A DNA stretch of 64,000 bases from Physcia stellaris (lineage: Eukaryota > Ascomycota > Lecanoromycetes > Caliciales > Physciaceae). The position numbers were made by a program, and so were the translations under genes. The notes beneath the pieces are model-generated. The model saw only the letters and a program-made list of their open reading frames with translations, made no database searches and was not told the origin of the DNA. The stretch spans positions 62,001 through 126,000 of the forward strand of contig JABSSW010000073.1 in assembly GCA_018902385.1 (NCBI GenBank), given 5' to 3'. Position 1 is the stretch's first letter. Each line of letters starts with the position of its first letter. Below, in pieces: positions 11,533 to 23,114 of this stretch.

Positions 11533-12917
11533 ATGAAGTCAATTACCATCAATGACTTGCCCAACGAGATACTTCTCACTGTTCTATTGTTGGCCAGAGT
11601 AGGTAAAGCGGATCCTCAGATAGAGTTTATCAACGACCCGTATGGACCAAACAAGGACTTCCTGCATGATCCTAATGATGTCAATCCAAACGAGGAGTAC
11701 CCGCTTTACAAGTCGGCGAGGCTAGTGTGCAAGCGTTGGAAGCTGATTGCAACACCCCTCCTTTTCGAGACTCTGATACTTCTGTCTCATTCAAAGGTAC
11801 TTTATCCTGTGGTCTGCACGTCTCACTAAGCTAGCTAGACTAATGGAGTGCACAGAGTTGGGAAGACCTAGACAATATCGCTGGTTCTCCCCACCTTGCG
11901 CGTCATGTCCGGACAATCCACTTGGCAACGATCAATCACTTGCCAGCCTATGACAGCAGGAAGCGTTGGGAGCGAGCGAACGAAGAAATGCTTGAACCGG
12001 GCCATCAATATAAGCTATCTTGGCCCAATGGTGGACCACTAGCCAATATCTCCCATAGCCCAGGCCAATACTTCCTGAGATACCAGCGCTGGCATCGGGG
12101 AGAGAAGATAATGGCCAGGCACTTCGCGAGTGGCACTGCACCCAAGTTGCGACTGAATCTTTTCACGAACTTGGAGAAGGTCCAAACGGTTGGTCATTAT
12201 GAGCTGGCCGTCGTCAAGCGGGAATATAACCGAAAGTCACACAGCCGTGGCAAAGGCCTTGGTCCTTGGCGAGATTATCGGAAGGGAACGCGGCGAGAAG
12301 TCGAGACACTGGTACAGGATTCAATCTACTACGGTGACGACGTGGATGCCTCCCATCTAGAGACGTTCCTCTGTGCACTGAACGCTTCGGCTGGGCAATT
12401 CCAGTCACTGGTTTTGCGAGATGGTAAAGAACTGCTACGGTTGGGCTCGAGGTTTGACACTGCGCGGCAAAACTTGAGTGGGCTACGCCGACTGGAGATC
12501 AAAATCAGTAGCTACGAGTGGCGCGTTCCGTATATCCACCGGGAGCTGTATCCTATATCTCCGTGGTTAAACACTCTGAAGAGCCTCGAAGAGTTGACTC
12601 TTACCCAATCACGCTGTTACCAGGAAGTCGATATCTTCAAGCTTATTGGGGGAATCAAAATGCCCAAGTTGACGAAAGTACGTTTCAAAGGCATACAAAC
12701 CACCTATGACAACCTCATGGTCTTCCTGAACCTGCATCGAGCAACTATATGTTCGCTTAGTATCATCAAGCCACATATCGAACCTCAAGATTGGGTTAGG
12801 TTTTGCGCGGAGGAGAAGGGTAGCATATGGAGAGCACAGAACAAGACCCTGAAGTTGACGGATATTGATCTGTACGGCCTTGACAAGCCCAGTGGTGCTG
12901 TGTTCGAGGAGACTTAG
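11533..12917 (+). CDS. F-box protein, tandem paralogue 1
   Basis: Two exons (11533-11796 and 11856-12917) with a 59-nt phase-0 intron encode about 441 aa. The start at 11533 is chosen because the F-box begins directly after it: ITINDLPNEILLTVLLLAR, then SARLVCKRWKLIATPLLFE. An in-frame ATG at 11491 is possible but adds only a non-conserved leader. F-box proteins link substrates to SCF ubiquitin ligases through Skp1. The remainder has scattered Leu-rich stretches (e.g. LKSLEELTLTQS) compatible with degenerate leucine-rich repeats. It shares blocks with the next gene (RPNGGP/WPNGGP, TAP..LNL..NL, G..ELAV.K), so the two are tandem duplicates. The paralogue lacks this intron. Confidence 0.8.
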
Positions 12918-13682
12918 AATGCCAGAAGCAGTGCAAGTTGCTGGGAAAAGGGTTTGTTGTGATTTGTCCAGCAACAGAGCTAGGATAATCTAGAGCACAA
13001 GACATGCGTTTTAGTTCAAGTACGAGAAATGGTTATCATTAGTTCCGTATGTCCACTTCTTTTCTGTTCCACCCGCCTACTGACGAAACCCTCATACTTT
13101 GCTGGGAATGGGCCTTATTGGAAAGATGTTCCCTTCTGCATTGGTGATCCGAAATTTGTTGTAGTCCATGCGCTCTCTAATCTTGCCAAATTCTATTCGA
13201 CAATTGGAAGCATACAACACAGAAATCAGATATCAGTGAAGACATTCGATCTGTCATTGTGTCAATGAAGCAACGGTTTAGACACAGACATATATCAGTC
13301 ATCAACTCTGTGACAGTTTTTTATCAGGACGGCGATTGATGCATGTTGTCATGGACTGAAATTCAATTTTAGTTAGCATTGATGTCATCAGTATTACAGC
13401 TATGACATGTGACATATGACTCATTCAAAAAGATTCCAATAGTTTAAGCCCCTTCTTTAAGTATAAAAAGACCTTCGCTAGGTTATGGTGACTTTAAATG
13501 TACTTGTCTCTATCTTCTACAATTATCCATTAAGTTTCGTGGCGTTCATTATCCTCAACAGCTCCCTCAACAAATACGAGTTTGACTACGCATATTTAGA
13601 CCGACATCCCAGTCTATCTACAACAGCAACAACAAGAAATAGACAGAGGAGAATAGAGATTTTGATCGTCCCATTCAAATTC
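12918..13682. promoter_or_regulatory. Intergenic region with promoter of F-box paralogue 2
   Basis: This 0.77-kb spacer separates the two F-box paralogues. A TATA-like agtataaaaaga lies at about 13460-13471, some 215 bp before the preferred ATG at 13683. No other gene is visible. Confidence 0.35.
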
Positions 13683-15059
13683 ATGGATCAATTAGTAAAG
13701 AGGTTAAGAATGAGCTCTTCGAGCCTCCAATCAGTCAAAGAAGCCCAGTCCAACAATTCCAAATCTAGGAAGCGAACAACCATAACCGACCTCCCACCGG
13801 AGTTATTACAACAGATCTTTATCATAGTGAAATACGAAAGCACTAAAGATGTCAAGCGAGAAAGAGGACTATATATACGTCACGATGGTACTCCACATCT
13901 ACAAGCAGGCCTCCAAGTGGACCCAAATCAGATCGCTCGAAATGAGGAACACCCGTCGTACAAATCATTCCGTCAAGTCAACAGCCTGTGGGGTTGTATC
14001 GCTACACCTTTACTATTTCAAACTGTTATTCTGGACAGGAACATCGCCAGCTGGGGTCGGCTTGAGGCTATCTGTACCACACCGCACTTAGCCCAACATG
14101 TAAAAACTGTCCAAGTAGTGACCAGGCGTGGACTGCCATACATTCCAGAGCACCAAATGCAGTATTGCGACGACGTACAAAAGATCAACAAAAGTCGTCC
14201 GAATGGCGGACCTTGCGCCCAGCTTTCGTTCAGCTGCGAAAGCGTTCGAGATAGATATCGACGGTGGCGGGATGATGAAAAAGCCATAGCCGATTATCGG
14301 AATACGGAAACAGCGCCACAAATCCCCCTGAACTTACTCTCTAATCTCAAAGGAGTAGAAACTATAGGCCACAGAGAGTTGGCTGTGATCAAGCAAAAAT
14401 TCGACATTACCTTTCCTCGAGATAAAGAACTCTTCTGGCGATATTACAGCTTAGCAACAAGGCGTGAAGTTGAGACTTTAATCCATGATGATAATCGGTC
14501 CGATGTGGACTATTTCCCTCTAACCCTATTCTTCCGCGCACTGCGCGACTCGGGCAAAAGTGTTCAATCATTGGCTATACGAGCCATTGAGGAGATGGCG
14601 GCAGACACTCTAGGAAGTGGACGACCATGGGATTCAATTCGCTGTTTGGAGATGAACTTGGGGCTTTCTGGATATCAAGGTCTGTTCGGGCCATCGGGCT
14701 GGTCCAGCAAGCAAAGAGTATGGATCTCGGGCCTAGTCAATCTTGAAGAGCTCATGATTTTCATGGAACCTGACTTGCCAACAGCAATGGATGTATTCGA
14801 CCTGCTATCAAAAATGAGATTCTCCTGTCTGCGCAGCCTACACTTAGAACATGTCAGTATGACTTACGATACATTTAACCGCTTCCTACAAGCGCACAAG
14901 GAGGGAATACAAAGCCTTCACATAGAAAAGCCCCATATCTCAGCCGAGGAATGGCGCACATTTCGGGCTCAAGAGAAGGTAGAGGCGTGGGAAGCGGAGA
15001 ACAAGGTCTTGTATCTGACCGATATCTACTTGGATCCGATGAGACGCGCAGATAGGTAA
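13683..15059 (+). CDS. F-box protein, tandem paralogue 2
   Basis: One uninterrupted frame. I prefer the ATG at 13683 (MDQLVKRLRMSSSS, 458 aa) over the far upstream ATG at 13485, because the extra 66 residues are not conserved and would put translation just downstream of the TATA-like box. The F-box is TTITDLPPELLQQIFIIVK, followed by PSYKSFRQVNSLW and IATPLLFQTVIL. Blocks shared with the preceding gene run the whole length, ending with similar IEKPHI / IIKPHI and E.W...C/RAQEK segments. It is intronless where paralogue 1 has a 59-nt intron. A role as an SCF substrate adaptor is inferred from the domain. Confidence 0.8.
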   Translation: MDQLVKRLRMSSSSLQSVKEAQSNNSKSRKRTTITDLPPELLQQIFIIVKYESTKDVKRERGLYIRHDGTPHLQAGLQVDPNQIARNEEHPSYKSFRQVNSLWGCIATPLLFQTVILDRNIASWGRLEAICTTPHLAQHVKTVQVVTRRGLPYIPEHQMQYCDDVQKINKSRPNGGPCAQLSFSCESVRDRYRRWRDDEKAIADYRNTETAPQIPLNLLSNLKGVETIGHRELAVIKQKFDITFPRDKELFWRYYSLATRREVETLIHDDNRSDVDYFPLTLFFRALRDSGKSVQSLAIRAIEEMAADTLGSGRPWDSIRCLEMNLGLSGYQGLFGPSGWSSKQRVWISGLVNLEELMIFMEPDLPTAMDVFDLLSKMRFSCLRSLHLEHVSMTYDTFNRFLQAHKEGIQSLHIEKPHISAEEWRTFRAQEKVEAWEAENKVLYLTDIYLDPMRRADR

Positions 15060-16470
15060 GCGAAGCGGCCAAGATCGATGGCCTCAAGGTGGCGATTCCA
15101 CTACACAGTTGACGCACCGAGAACTCGATGAGCAAGGTCCGTGCCATCAAAGAGATAGGGAAGGAAGAACTGCTTGAAAAGCACCCTGATTTTCATATCG
15201 ATCAGAAGAGTGTAACTTTATGAGAAAGAAAGCTGGAATGTATCTTACCTTAGCTTGCATCCACTGATTTGAGAGTTGTAGAAACAAGATAGCGAAAGAG
15301 GAAGGCAAGTTCAAGTCATCGATAAAAGGCGCTTTATGAATGAGAAAGACATGTCGAATTGCTGTGAACCGAGATAGCTAATCGACCAATAGACTCATAT
15401 ATGCCATACTCTATCAATAAGTCGGATTTCTTTCTGCGGCTCTCTCTCAAATATTCGCTGAATGCGGTGGGTCTCGTGCATACTTTACTGTCTGCCTGCA
15501 TTAACATTGAATTATGTCCCCATTGACAGATGTTTCCCTGAAATACGTGCGGATTGATACTACGAAAGCACAACATACAATACACACGATCTTGTACAGG
15601 TTTTGTTTTGAGGAGCTGCGCATGCCAGGACGAGACCGAGACATACCCTAAGCGCAGGGGTACGAGAACGTACGGGAGCAATAAGGATTGCACTTGCATC
15701 CGTCAGGACACCAAAAAAGGTCCAATGGCAGAGGAGAGAGTGAGTCAGCATAAATCAAGCACCAAGAAATGGTGGTGTCTGCCTGTGAGGGGAATCTAGA
15801 CAGACTTCGTAGAGTAAGTGGAACACTGAGCAAAATTGACGAACATGAAGCAACATCGTTCGCGTGGTGGGATTAGCCTACTCGTGTCAAGTTTTGTATC
15901 GGTTGTATAGGCTTGACTGCATCAACTGTACGGAGGTAAGTCGTGATGTCGTGATGTTGTGCAGAGCCTAGAGGTGGGCTCCAGAGTTGTTTTTGGCCAA
16001 CACACCCGATTACTGAGTGCATCTAAAAACGCTCGACACTACTATTAGCGTGATAAAAGTGTTGATTGTTCACGCGTTCACCATACCCTTGTACGTCCTC
16101 TCTCACATCACGAACTGAAAGCCATGCTCATTTTGAAAGCCTCTATTGTGGCGCCGTAAGTCTTTCCTACTAGCCTACGTCATCTGGACAAGGATGGCAT
16201 CGGCGCTGAAGTCCCCCACGTTGTTACACAGGGCTCACGCATCTCTAGACCAGTTTTCAGTATCCAGTCGTGGAGTACCCAATACGAGCAAAAGTCTTAT
16301 GGGAGGCGCAAAGTCGGCGGATAGGTCACTCCTATATACCTTGCGCGACGACCCTCCCTCTTACTTTGCGATATACCTAGAACCACTTGCCTGAATTCGA
16401 GAGGAGAAGAGATGGACGGGCCAATTAGTTGCGAAACTTCATATATAAGGAGGAAGAGGTCCCAAATATA
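15060..16470. other. Gene-free spacer
   Basis: No convincing gene, RNA or repeat is visible in this 1.4-kb stretch. The short frames here have no domains and overlap one another on both strands. Confidence 0.4.
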
Positions 16471-17453
16471 ATGAGCGAAAAGACCAATGCTGCAATGACG
16501 GCTCCGCCGTTCCGGCGAGAACACCAATTGAACAACGAGCTAGATGGGACCGCACAAGGCCAGACAATCGGTTGCCTACCATCGCAACCCAACATACCAT
16601 TGAGCACGTCGAAGCAGCTCTCGGATTTCCTACTCGGTGACATTTGCCCAACTAAGCTCAATGGATTGGCCCCCCATCTCTGGCTGTGTTCAACGCCCTC
16701 TCACACCAACATCCCTCCTCTACACCATCACGCCATACACGGACGCACCATCATAGCTTCAGAGGACCCCGCCTTGCATCTAATCTGGTTCACCGGTCGC
16801 ATCTTCATCAAGCCACTACCTGCATATCTACTCTCGCATGCTTTCTGGCAGCAGTACATATACGGAGGAGAGCCATGTGAGAACAAGAAGCTGATTGCGG
16901 AATCTGGATTAGGCCTACTGCGATCATACATTTACTCCATCTGCTACGAACGTGATCTCCGCATCGCGCAAGAACCACATCTTGCCCTCGTCCCCCGGAA
17001 GTCACTTGGAAGCAGTGGTGCGATTTCTCTGCATCGTTTGACGCAATTGGAAACAGTGAAGTGGCACCGCGCTATCATTTTGGGAAAATACAACTTTCAA
17101 GGCTACATTGGCTGGTTCGAATATACAGGCGGGAGCTAAATTACTACTACATCGATGGCGGTTACGGTGAATCGTTCGCAAAGTATTATGGCCCTCTGCT
17201 GTTCGTCTTTGGTGTATTCTCGGTACTCCTCAGTGCGATGCAGGTCGGCATGGCCGTAGAGCAACAGCAGTCCCATGACTGGAAGGCGTTCTGGTCTGTC
17301 TGTCGTTGGTTCAGTGTCCTAAGTCTGATTTTGCTTGCGATTGTTGCTTTCTTCTTGCTTATCTTGTTTGTGATCAAGTCAATGGATGAGTTGCTGTGGG
17401 CGGCGAGGGCGCAGTTCAGGGCGAGGCCGAGGTCAAAGATTGACGTGCCTTGA
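16471..17453 (+). pseudogene. DUF6601-like fungal membrane protein with a frame break
   Basis: Two overlapping frames together match one protein of about 325 aa. The first part (ATG at 16471) contains HLWLCSTPSHTNIPPLHHH, GRTIIASEDPALHLIWF and IFIKPLPAYLLSHAFW. The second contains VTWKQWCDFSASF, PRYHFGKIQLSRLHWLVRI and two C-terminal membrane spans (YYGPLLFVFGVFSVLLSAM and LSLILLAIVAFFLLILFVI). This layout matches the fungal DUF6601 family as I recall it; its function is unknown. The frame changes within a run of five C at 16992-16996. No intron of normal size fits there. One base is either missing in this strain or lost in sequencing, so the gene is a recent pseudogene or an assembly error. 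Confidence 0.65.
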
Positions 17454-18828
17454 GCCTTGAATCGTGCTCAGCCGCAAAAATATTGATGGAACACCGCCGA
17501 GACAGCTTATCTCCCAGACTCTTGAAGCTAGCTTAATCCTTGATATTGGAGGATTGGTTGATAAAGGGGTCAGAAAAGCCCCGAAGCTATTTCGCGGGAA
17601 CAGCTAAGCAAAGGATAGTTACTTTGGTGGCTATCAGCCTACGCATCAGTTCGATATCGCGAAGCAAACGTCCCGATTAATGGTCTAAGTCCAGTGACAA
17701 CTTACGTCCAGGATTATCGATGCTTAACACCTGCTATAGATTCCAAGATAACGCAACGTCGCGCGATAGCCTCACAGCCATATAGAGAATACAACGAATC
17801 ACGGGCATCGTTGTGCAAGGAGACGAAGCGATTTGAAGCCGGCCCGCTGCTCACGGCCCGCTGCTCACGCGAGGCAATATGTAGATGAACTTGCTCGATG
17901 AGGATAACAGAGCATTATGCGACGTGCTGGCAGAGAAGGTGTCAATGCCCAGCCGAGGAGGCATACTGGAGGAGAATGATAGGTCCTGGGTCACTAAGCT
18001 GGCGCCTGAGGGGTCGTAGAATGTATGGTGGTCTGTCAATTCATCAATCCGCTTGGAGACATTGCGAAGCCGCTACCTAGGGGCAAGAACTAGCTTCGAC
18101 AATCATTTAGTAGTCACCCTGGCTATCCCTTCAGCTTCATGTCGGCATGTTGCAAGTCTACAAGGTCAAACGGGCTACAGGGTGATGATTAGTCAATTCA
18201 GGAGTGTCAGACTGGAAATCATTCTTCATGACTCTAGAGTCCAGGCTACGCCTGACACCCACTGTCTAGTATCTTCAGATTCAAATATTATATCCATGAA
18301 GCTCCGAGACATAGACAACAGATTAAGCTCAGAGACATAGACAACAGCATAGATCATTGTCTAGATTGTGTGATACTGTAGTTCTTCCTCTTAACTTCAA
18401 GGCCGTGAAAATTGAACTCTTCTGAACACTTCCCTTGAGTGTTTACGACCGTCTGCTCCATTGGGCATGTGCATTAAACCCCCCTCGAGAACACCTCAGG
18501 TTGATATATATACCAGGTTAGTGAGACGGATGATAGCAGTCTTCACGGACAGGATGTGCTGTGTTGACGCGAATAATCACTCATGGCTTGGCGTTCTTGG
18601 CATGGTGCGCGTTTCGCGTTATCAGATTTCATCAAATGACATGTACGTACTTGTTAATCCACTGGCAGTCATGTCACGTCCCATTGGGAGAGGAAATCCA
18701 TGGACAAGTCATCATCAACTCTAATAGGCTCGGTCTATTGATGAGTAGAAAGGGTGAATCTGCTTTCTTTCCTGTATTTGCGTTATGTTTTCACCCAGCA
18801 AATTCTCACTCTTTCTAACCCTCTTGAT
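17454..18828. other. Gene-free spacer
   Basis: No gene is supported. A small direct repeat (cggcccgctgctcac twice) lies at about 17840-17869, and a second (agctc.gagacatagacaaca twice) at about 18301-18345. The right end should contain the promoter of the mannosyltransferase gene. Confidence 0.4.
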
Positions 18829-20203
18829 ATGTCGATTGGATTGAGTGCAGCTTGGGCACTTCGTTCCTCTTCTTCTACTCCCTCCAACGAACAAGCGGAG
18901 GTTGATCAATGGATCGCCGCACCTACCAAAGTCACCCACCGTGACCTTCACACCGCAGCATCAAAGACACCACCCGATACCACAAATATCAAAGCGCGAG
19001 TCCTCATCTTGACGCCACTGAAAGACGCTGCATCACATCTCCAACACCATTTTAGCTTACTCTCTAATCTGACCTACCCCCATCACCTCATCGACTTAGG
19101 TTTCATCATCGGAGATTCAACGGACGACACCCGCAACGTCCTCAACGCTGAGCTTGATAAATTATCCAAGTACAACAAATCTCCAAACTTCAACAGCTGC
19201 ACCATTGTGCAGAAAGATCTAGGCGATGTCCGATCGCAGGATGTAGCTTCCAGGCATGGCTTCCAAGCACAGGTCAAGCGGAGGAAGAAGTTGGCGATTG
19301 TGCGGAATGCGTTGCTGAAGGAAACGTTGAAGAAGGAGCATGAATGGGTTTATTGGCGGGATGTCGATGTCGCGGAAAGTCCAGCGGGGATCTTGGAGGA
19401 TCTCATTGCCCACGACAAGGACGTGGTGACTCCGAGTACGCCGATTAAGTGAACAAAATGATGAGTAGTTTGGCTAATGTGGGCAGATGTGTGGTTCAAG
19501 AGGCAGCAGAAGGGAGGAATGCTTGAGGGTGGCTGTGCGTCGTGATGCCCCATGATTTTGCCGCTTCCGTCTTGTTGCTAACGGGGAAAAGATGACTACA
19601 ACGCCTGGCAAGAGACCTCTAGAAGTGAGAGATTCAAAGAGAGGCTCGACACGGAAGTCATCGTCGTTGAAGGTGCCTTGGGGCTGATTCGTAATTTCTT
19701 TGCACAAGCTGATTCCATAGGTTATTCGCAATTCAAGACTGGCCGGCGACACATGGCTAAGATCGGAGACTGGCGCAACCATCCCGCCATGGAGATTCCA
19801 CTCGATGGCGTTGGCGGTGTAAGTCTTCTTGTCCGAGCTGAGCTTCACCGCAAAGGTACCCTACCCCCATTTTCAGCCTGTGTTTCGGTTTCCTAACATC
19901 GCAGGTATCGATTTCCCTCACAAGCCAGTAGATCATCAAATTGAAACCGAGGGTCTAGCCAAGCTTGCTAAATTTGCTGGCTACAGCGTCATTGGCCTTC
20001 CGAACTACATCGTCTGGCACTTCGACACCGCAGAGAAAGAGGGCAATCTGCACGAAACTCCAGCCTGGCTTGTACCTCTACTAATCGTTATTGGTATTCT
20101 CGCGTTCCTTTTGCTGCTCAGGTACAGGAGGTGGATCATGTACAAGGTGCCTTTACTCAGGCGACTAGACATGACGAGATCGAGTAAAGTCAGGCAGTAT
20201 TGA
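18829..20203 (+). CDS. Mnn9/Van1-like mannosyltransferase (GT62)
   Basis: Five exons (18829-19435, 19487-19528, 19592-19672, 19721-19855, 19905-20203) keep phase and give 387 aa. Hallmarks of the Anp1/Mnn9/Van1 family are VLILTPLKDA, the metal-binding WRDVDV (DxD-type) motif, VTPNVWFKR, DYNAWQETS, TGRRHMAKIGDWR, IPLDGVGGV and GLPNYIVWHFDT. Family members extend alpha-1,6-mannan on N-glycans in the cis-Golgi, usually within mannan polymerase complexes. Typical members are type II proteins with an N-terminal anchor. Here the N-terminus after this ATG has no clear anchor, but a strong membrane segment (LVPLLIVIGILAFLLLL) lies near the C-terminus. An upstream in-frame ATG at 18754 would add a mildly hydrophobic leader. 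The gene is convergent with the GH30 gene, 92 bp away. Confidence 0.85.
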
Positions 20204-20295
20204 CAGGACAAACATATCTGTTAGTGTCTACATGTCATCATGTAGGTTCTTTCGGCATAATATATCCATAGAAATGCAACCCAAACTACGTCTCG

Positions 20296-22507
20296 CTAAT
20301 GCTCAAAGAAAACATCACGCCTCTCTCCATCGTCCAGAAAATCACCTTCATGCTGGTACTCGTATCCACCAGTCGTCCTTCGTCTTCTACTCGATCTGGC
20401 GCCTGCCTCCTGCACCGTAAATTGAATAGACAGCACCCCCCTCGCAGGCAAGGTCATCGTAAACGTCCCATCCGCGGTAACGACTGGCAACGGAATATTC
20501 TCCCAGTCCGCCTTATCCGTCGTCTGCACCCCCGCCGTAACCTTCCCTCCATCACCAGGCAACTTCATCCTAACGTCCTGACTCGTCGCATTCCTATTAA
20601 CAAAAATAACCGAATAAACCCCATCCGGATTCCTCCCCGCAACAGCCACAGTCCCATACGGCAGCACCTCATTCGGGACATCATACCGCACCGCGCCCGG
20701 CCTCAGAAACCTGGTAAAATGCCTAAACACCCAAAAGCGCTTGGTCAAATAAAACCCATAATCCTTCGTAGTCTTATACTGCGGATCGATATACACCAAC
20801 CCATCATTCCACCCCGCCTGGCCATTCTGCCTCTCCCCACCATTAAACAGCGCCGCGCACCCCGGCGCCACGGACGGGGAGCACGGCATCATATTGCTGA
20901 CCGCAGTCCACCAGTCCCAGCTCTCGGCGTTCACGAGCGCGAGCCACTGCCACACATACCGGGCCATATCGAGCGCACTGTCCATCCCGGGATCGAACTC
21001 CGCGCCCATGATCTTGGGCCCCGTCCAGCCCCACGGCTTGTACGCCCCCTTCGCAGACTGAAACGAGCTGATCTCCGTCATTTTGATGGGGGGCGGAGGG
21101 GAGGGGTGGGAAGTGTTGACGAGCAACTGCCGGTAGTTCAGCAGCGTGGCGTCGTCGGGCCAGTCGTACATGTGCGCTGCGATGGCGTCGATGTTCTTCT
21201 GCTGCAGAGTCGTGGGCAGCCAGGTGCTGTACTCCTTCAAGGCCTGGGTGGTTATTTGGCTCGTTTCGTCGCCTAGGATCTTCACGCCGCGGACGCCGGG
21301 TGTGCGGGAGGCTTGCAGGGCGGTGCGGAGGGCTTGGAAGAGGGGGCCACGGAGGGAGGCGGGGACGCGCATGCCTTCCTGCGTGCAGCTGTCGAAGGAG
21401 TTGTCCGGCTCGTTGATGGGAGATATGTACTCCACTTTAATGCCCCATTCGAGCATGTGCCTGAGGACATTGACGAGGTACTGCACGTAGCGCGGAATCT
21501 GCGCTTCGCGGAGAGTGGTGCCGCAAGGGGTGGTCTTTGTGGCTGTTGCGTTGTCGCTGGTGAGGTTCGAGGGAATGGCGTTCGCGAAGAAGGTAATCGA
21601 GGGCACGCCCGCGTCTTGCGCTGCTTTGAGGTAGTAGACTCCTGGTCCGTCGCGCAGCCAATTGTAGGCGCCGGCGGTGGCGAGGAAGGATTCTGCGCCG
21701 CGGCCGGGCGTGCTGACGGTTACGTTGTCGTGGTCGCCGGATGCGCCGATGTTGTAGCGGTATCCGCTCAGTTGCAGCCCGTCTTTCGAGAAGAGCAGAT
21801 TGGAGAGGTTCTTTTGCTGCGCGGGCGGGAAGTCTTTGAGAAAGTTCGGCCACCAGGCGCCGGATGCGCCGAAGGAGGTGATTGTCTGTTGGGGGGTAGG
21901 GGAGAGTTGGACTATGCTCTGAGGTCAGTGTCTCGATCTACGTCTTTCCTTCTCTCCCTCTCTCTCTTCACAAAAGAAAACGTGAAAAAAGAAGAAAAAC
22001 ATCCGAGAGAGATGACAAAAGATTGTCCCAAAACTCACCCACCACCTCCTCCCCACCCCCAGCCTGCGCCCTCCCAAACTCCGCCGGATACGCATGCAGA
22101 CCTTGCAACCCCCTCCCAATCCAACTCGCGCTCGACAGCGCATTCCCGAACCCCGCCGTATGCGAGCTATTCTCCATCCCCTGATAGCACGCGATCTGCT
22201 GATACAGCATCTGATTCACCTTCCCCGGCCCTGCCGCATCCAAGGACAGCGCTTCCTGCCATACTGCTTCGTTTTTCACGGGGGCGGAGGTGCAGGGGAT
22301 GCTGCTCAGGATGCCGAGCGTGTTGCCGCTTTCGGAGACGAGGGCGGGGACTGCGCTTGCGGCGCTGGAGGCGGCGCTGTGGATTGCGTTGCCGATGTTG
22401 GTCACTGCGTCGTGGATTGCGGAGCCGAGATCTCGTGGGTTGTGGTGAACGGGCGTGGCGCAGGAGAGGGGGATTGTGGCTAGGAGGGGGACGAGTAGGG
22501 TGTGCAT
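20296..22507 (-). CDS. Secreted GH30 glycanase (endo-beta-1,6-galactanase-like)
   Basis: Two exons (22507-22039 and 21911-20296) are joined by a 127-nt intron with GTGAGT, a CACTGACC branch and CATAG, giving about 694 aa. A signal peptide (MHTLLVPLLATIPLSCATP) is clear. About 135 residues of Ala/Ser-rich sequence of unknown role follow. The GH30 barrel then begins (ITSFGASGAWWPNF), with the acid/base in YISPINEPDNSF and the nucleophile in IKMTEISSF. A beta-domain (YSVIFVNRNATSQDVRMKL) follows. The tail is Arg-rich then acidic. Relatives hydrolyse beta-1,6-galactan or related plant polysaccharides outside the cell. Long plus-strand frames opposite it (e.g. 21313-22764) are GC-driven shadows. 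Confidence 0.85.
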
Positions 22508-23114
22508 TCTGGCTTTGGGGTGGAAGGCGAAGTGTGGTTTATGAGAACGAGTGGAAGAGTATGGGAAAGGGGATGGGAATGGGGATTAGAGAGCGACTGG
22601 GGATCTCATGCGGGATGATGCTTCCAGGCAGCAATAGTAAGGGCAGGACCACATCAAGGAAAGGCAGCAAGAGATGTCGAAATGGAATGAAAGAGAGCTT
22701 GAGGATACAAACCCCAGATACTCCGGGCGGAGCTGTGGACGGGCCATCGCACTCGAAGCCTTGACCGAGTATGTTACACGCATCTGGAAGGTGAGAGGAG
22801 TGGATAGATCCGACGCCGTAAATAGCTCATGACGCGGGATGACATGATTTTTGTTAGATTTCAAGCCAGATGTCAGAACGGGCTGCTGAGGCTCTGCGGC
22901 AGGTTGGTGAAACTATTTGATCCAAATAACTTCCAAGGCCCACTGGCCGGTATCATACATAGTCTGCAGGAACGGGACCCTTGCGTTGCAAATGAGATCC
23001 CGCAGGACGGAAAATTTGACGCGGGATGGTTTACTGGGTTATTAGGCCTCATCGTAGTTTCATGAATGCTCCCGTTGTACTAGTATATAATTGGAGGAAT
23101 TGTACGGAGGTATA
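22508..23114. other. Spacer upstream of the GH30 gene
   Basis: It holds the promoter region of the minus-strand GH30 gene. No other gene is supported; the 78-codon frame at 22829-23065 has no recognisable feature. Confidence 0.35.

Noticed and set aside
20299-21276. Plus-strand frame of 325 codons
   Set aside because: Shadow of the GH30 second exon; Arg/Pro/His-rich without any domain.
21313-22764. Long plus-strand frame of 483 codons opposite the GH30 gene
   Set aside because: It is antisense to a well-supported gene with catalytic motifs and a signal peptide. The frame is low-complexity (Arg/Gly/Ala) and caused by high GC.
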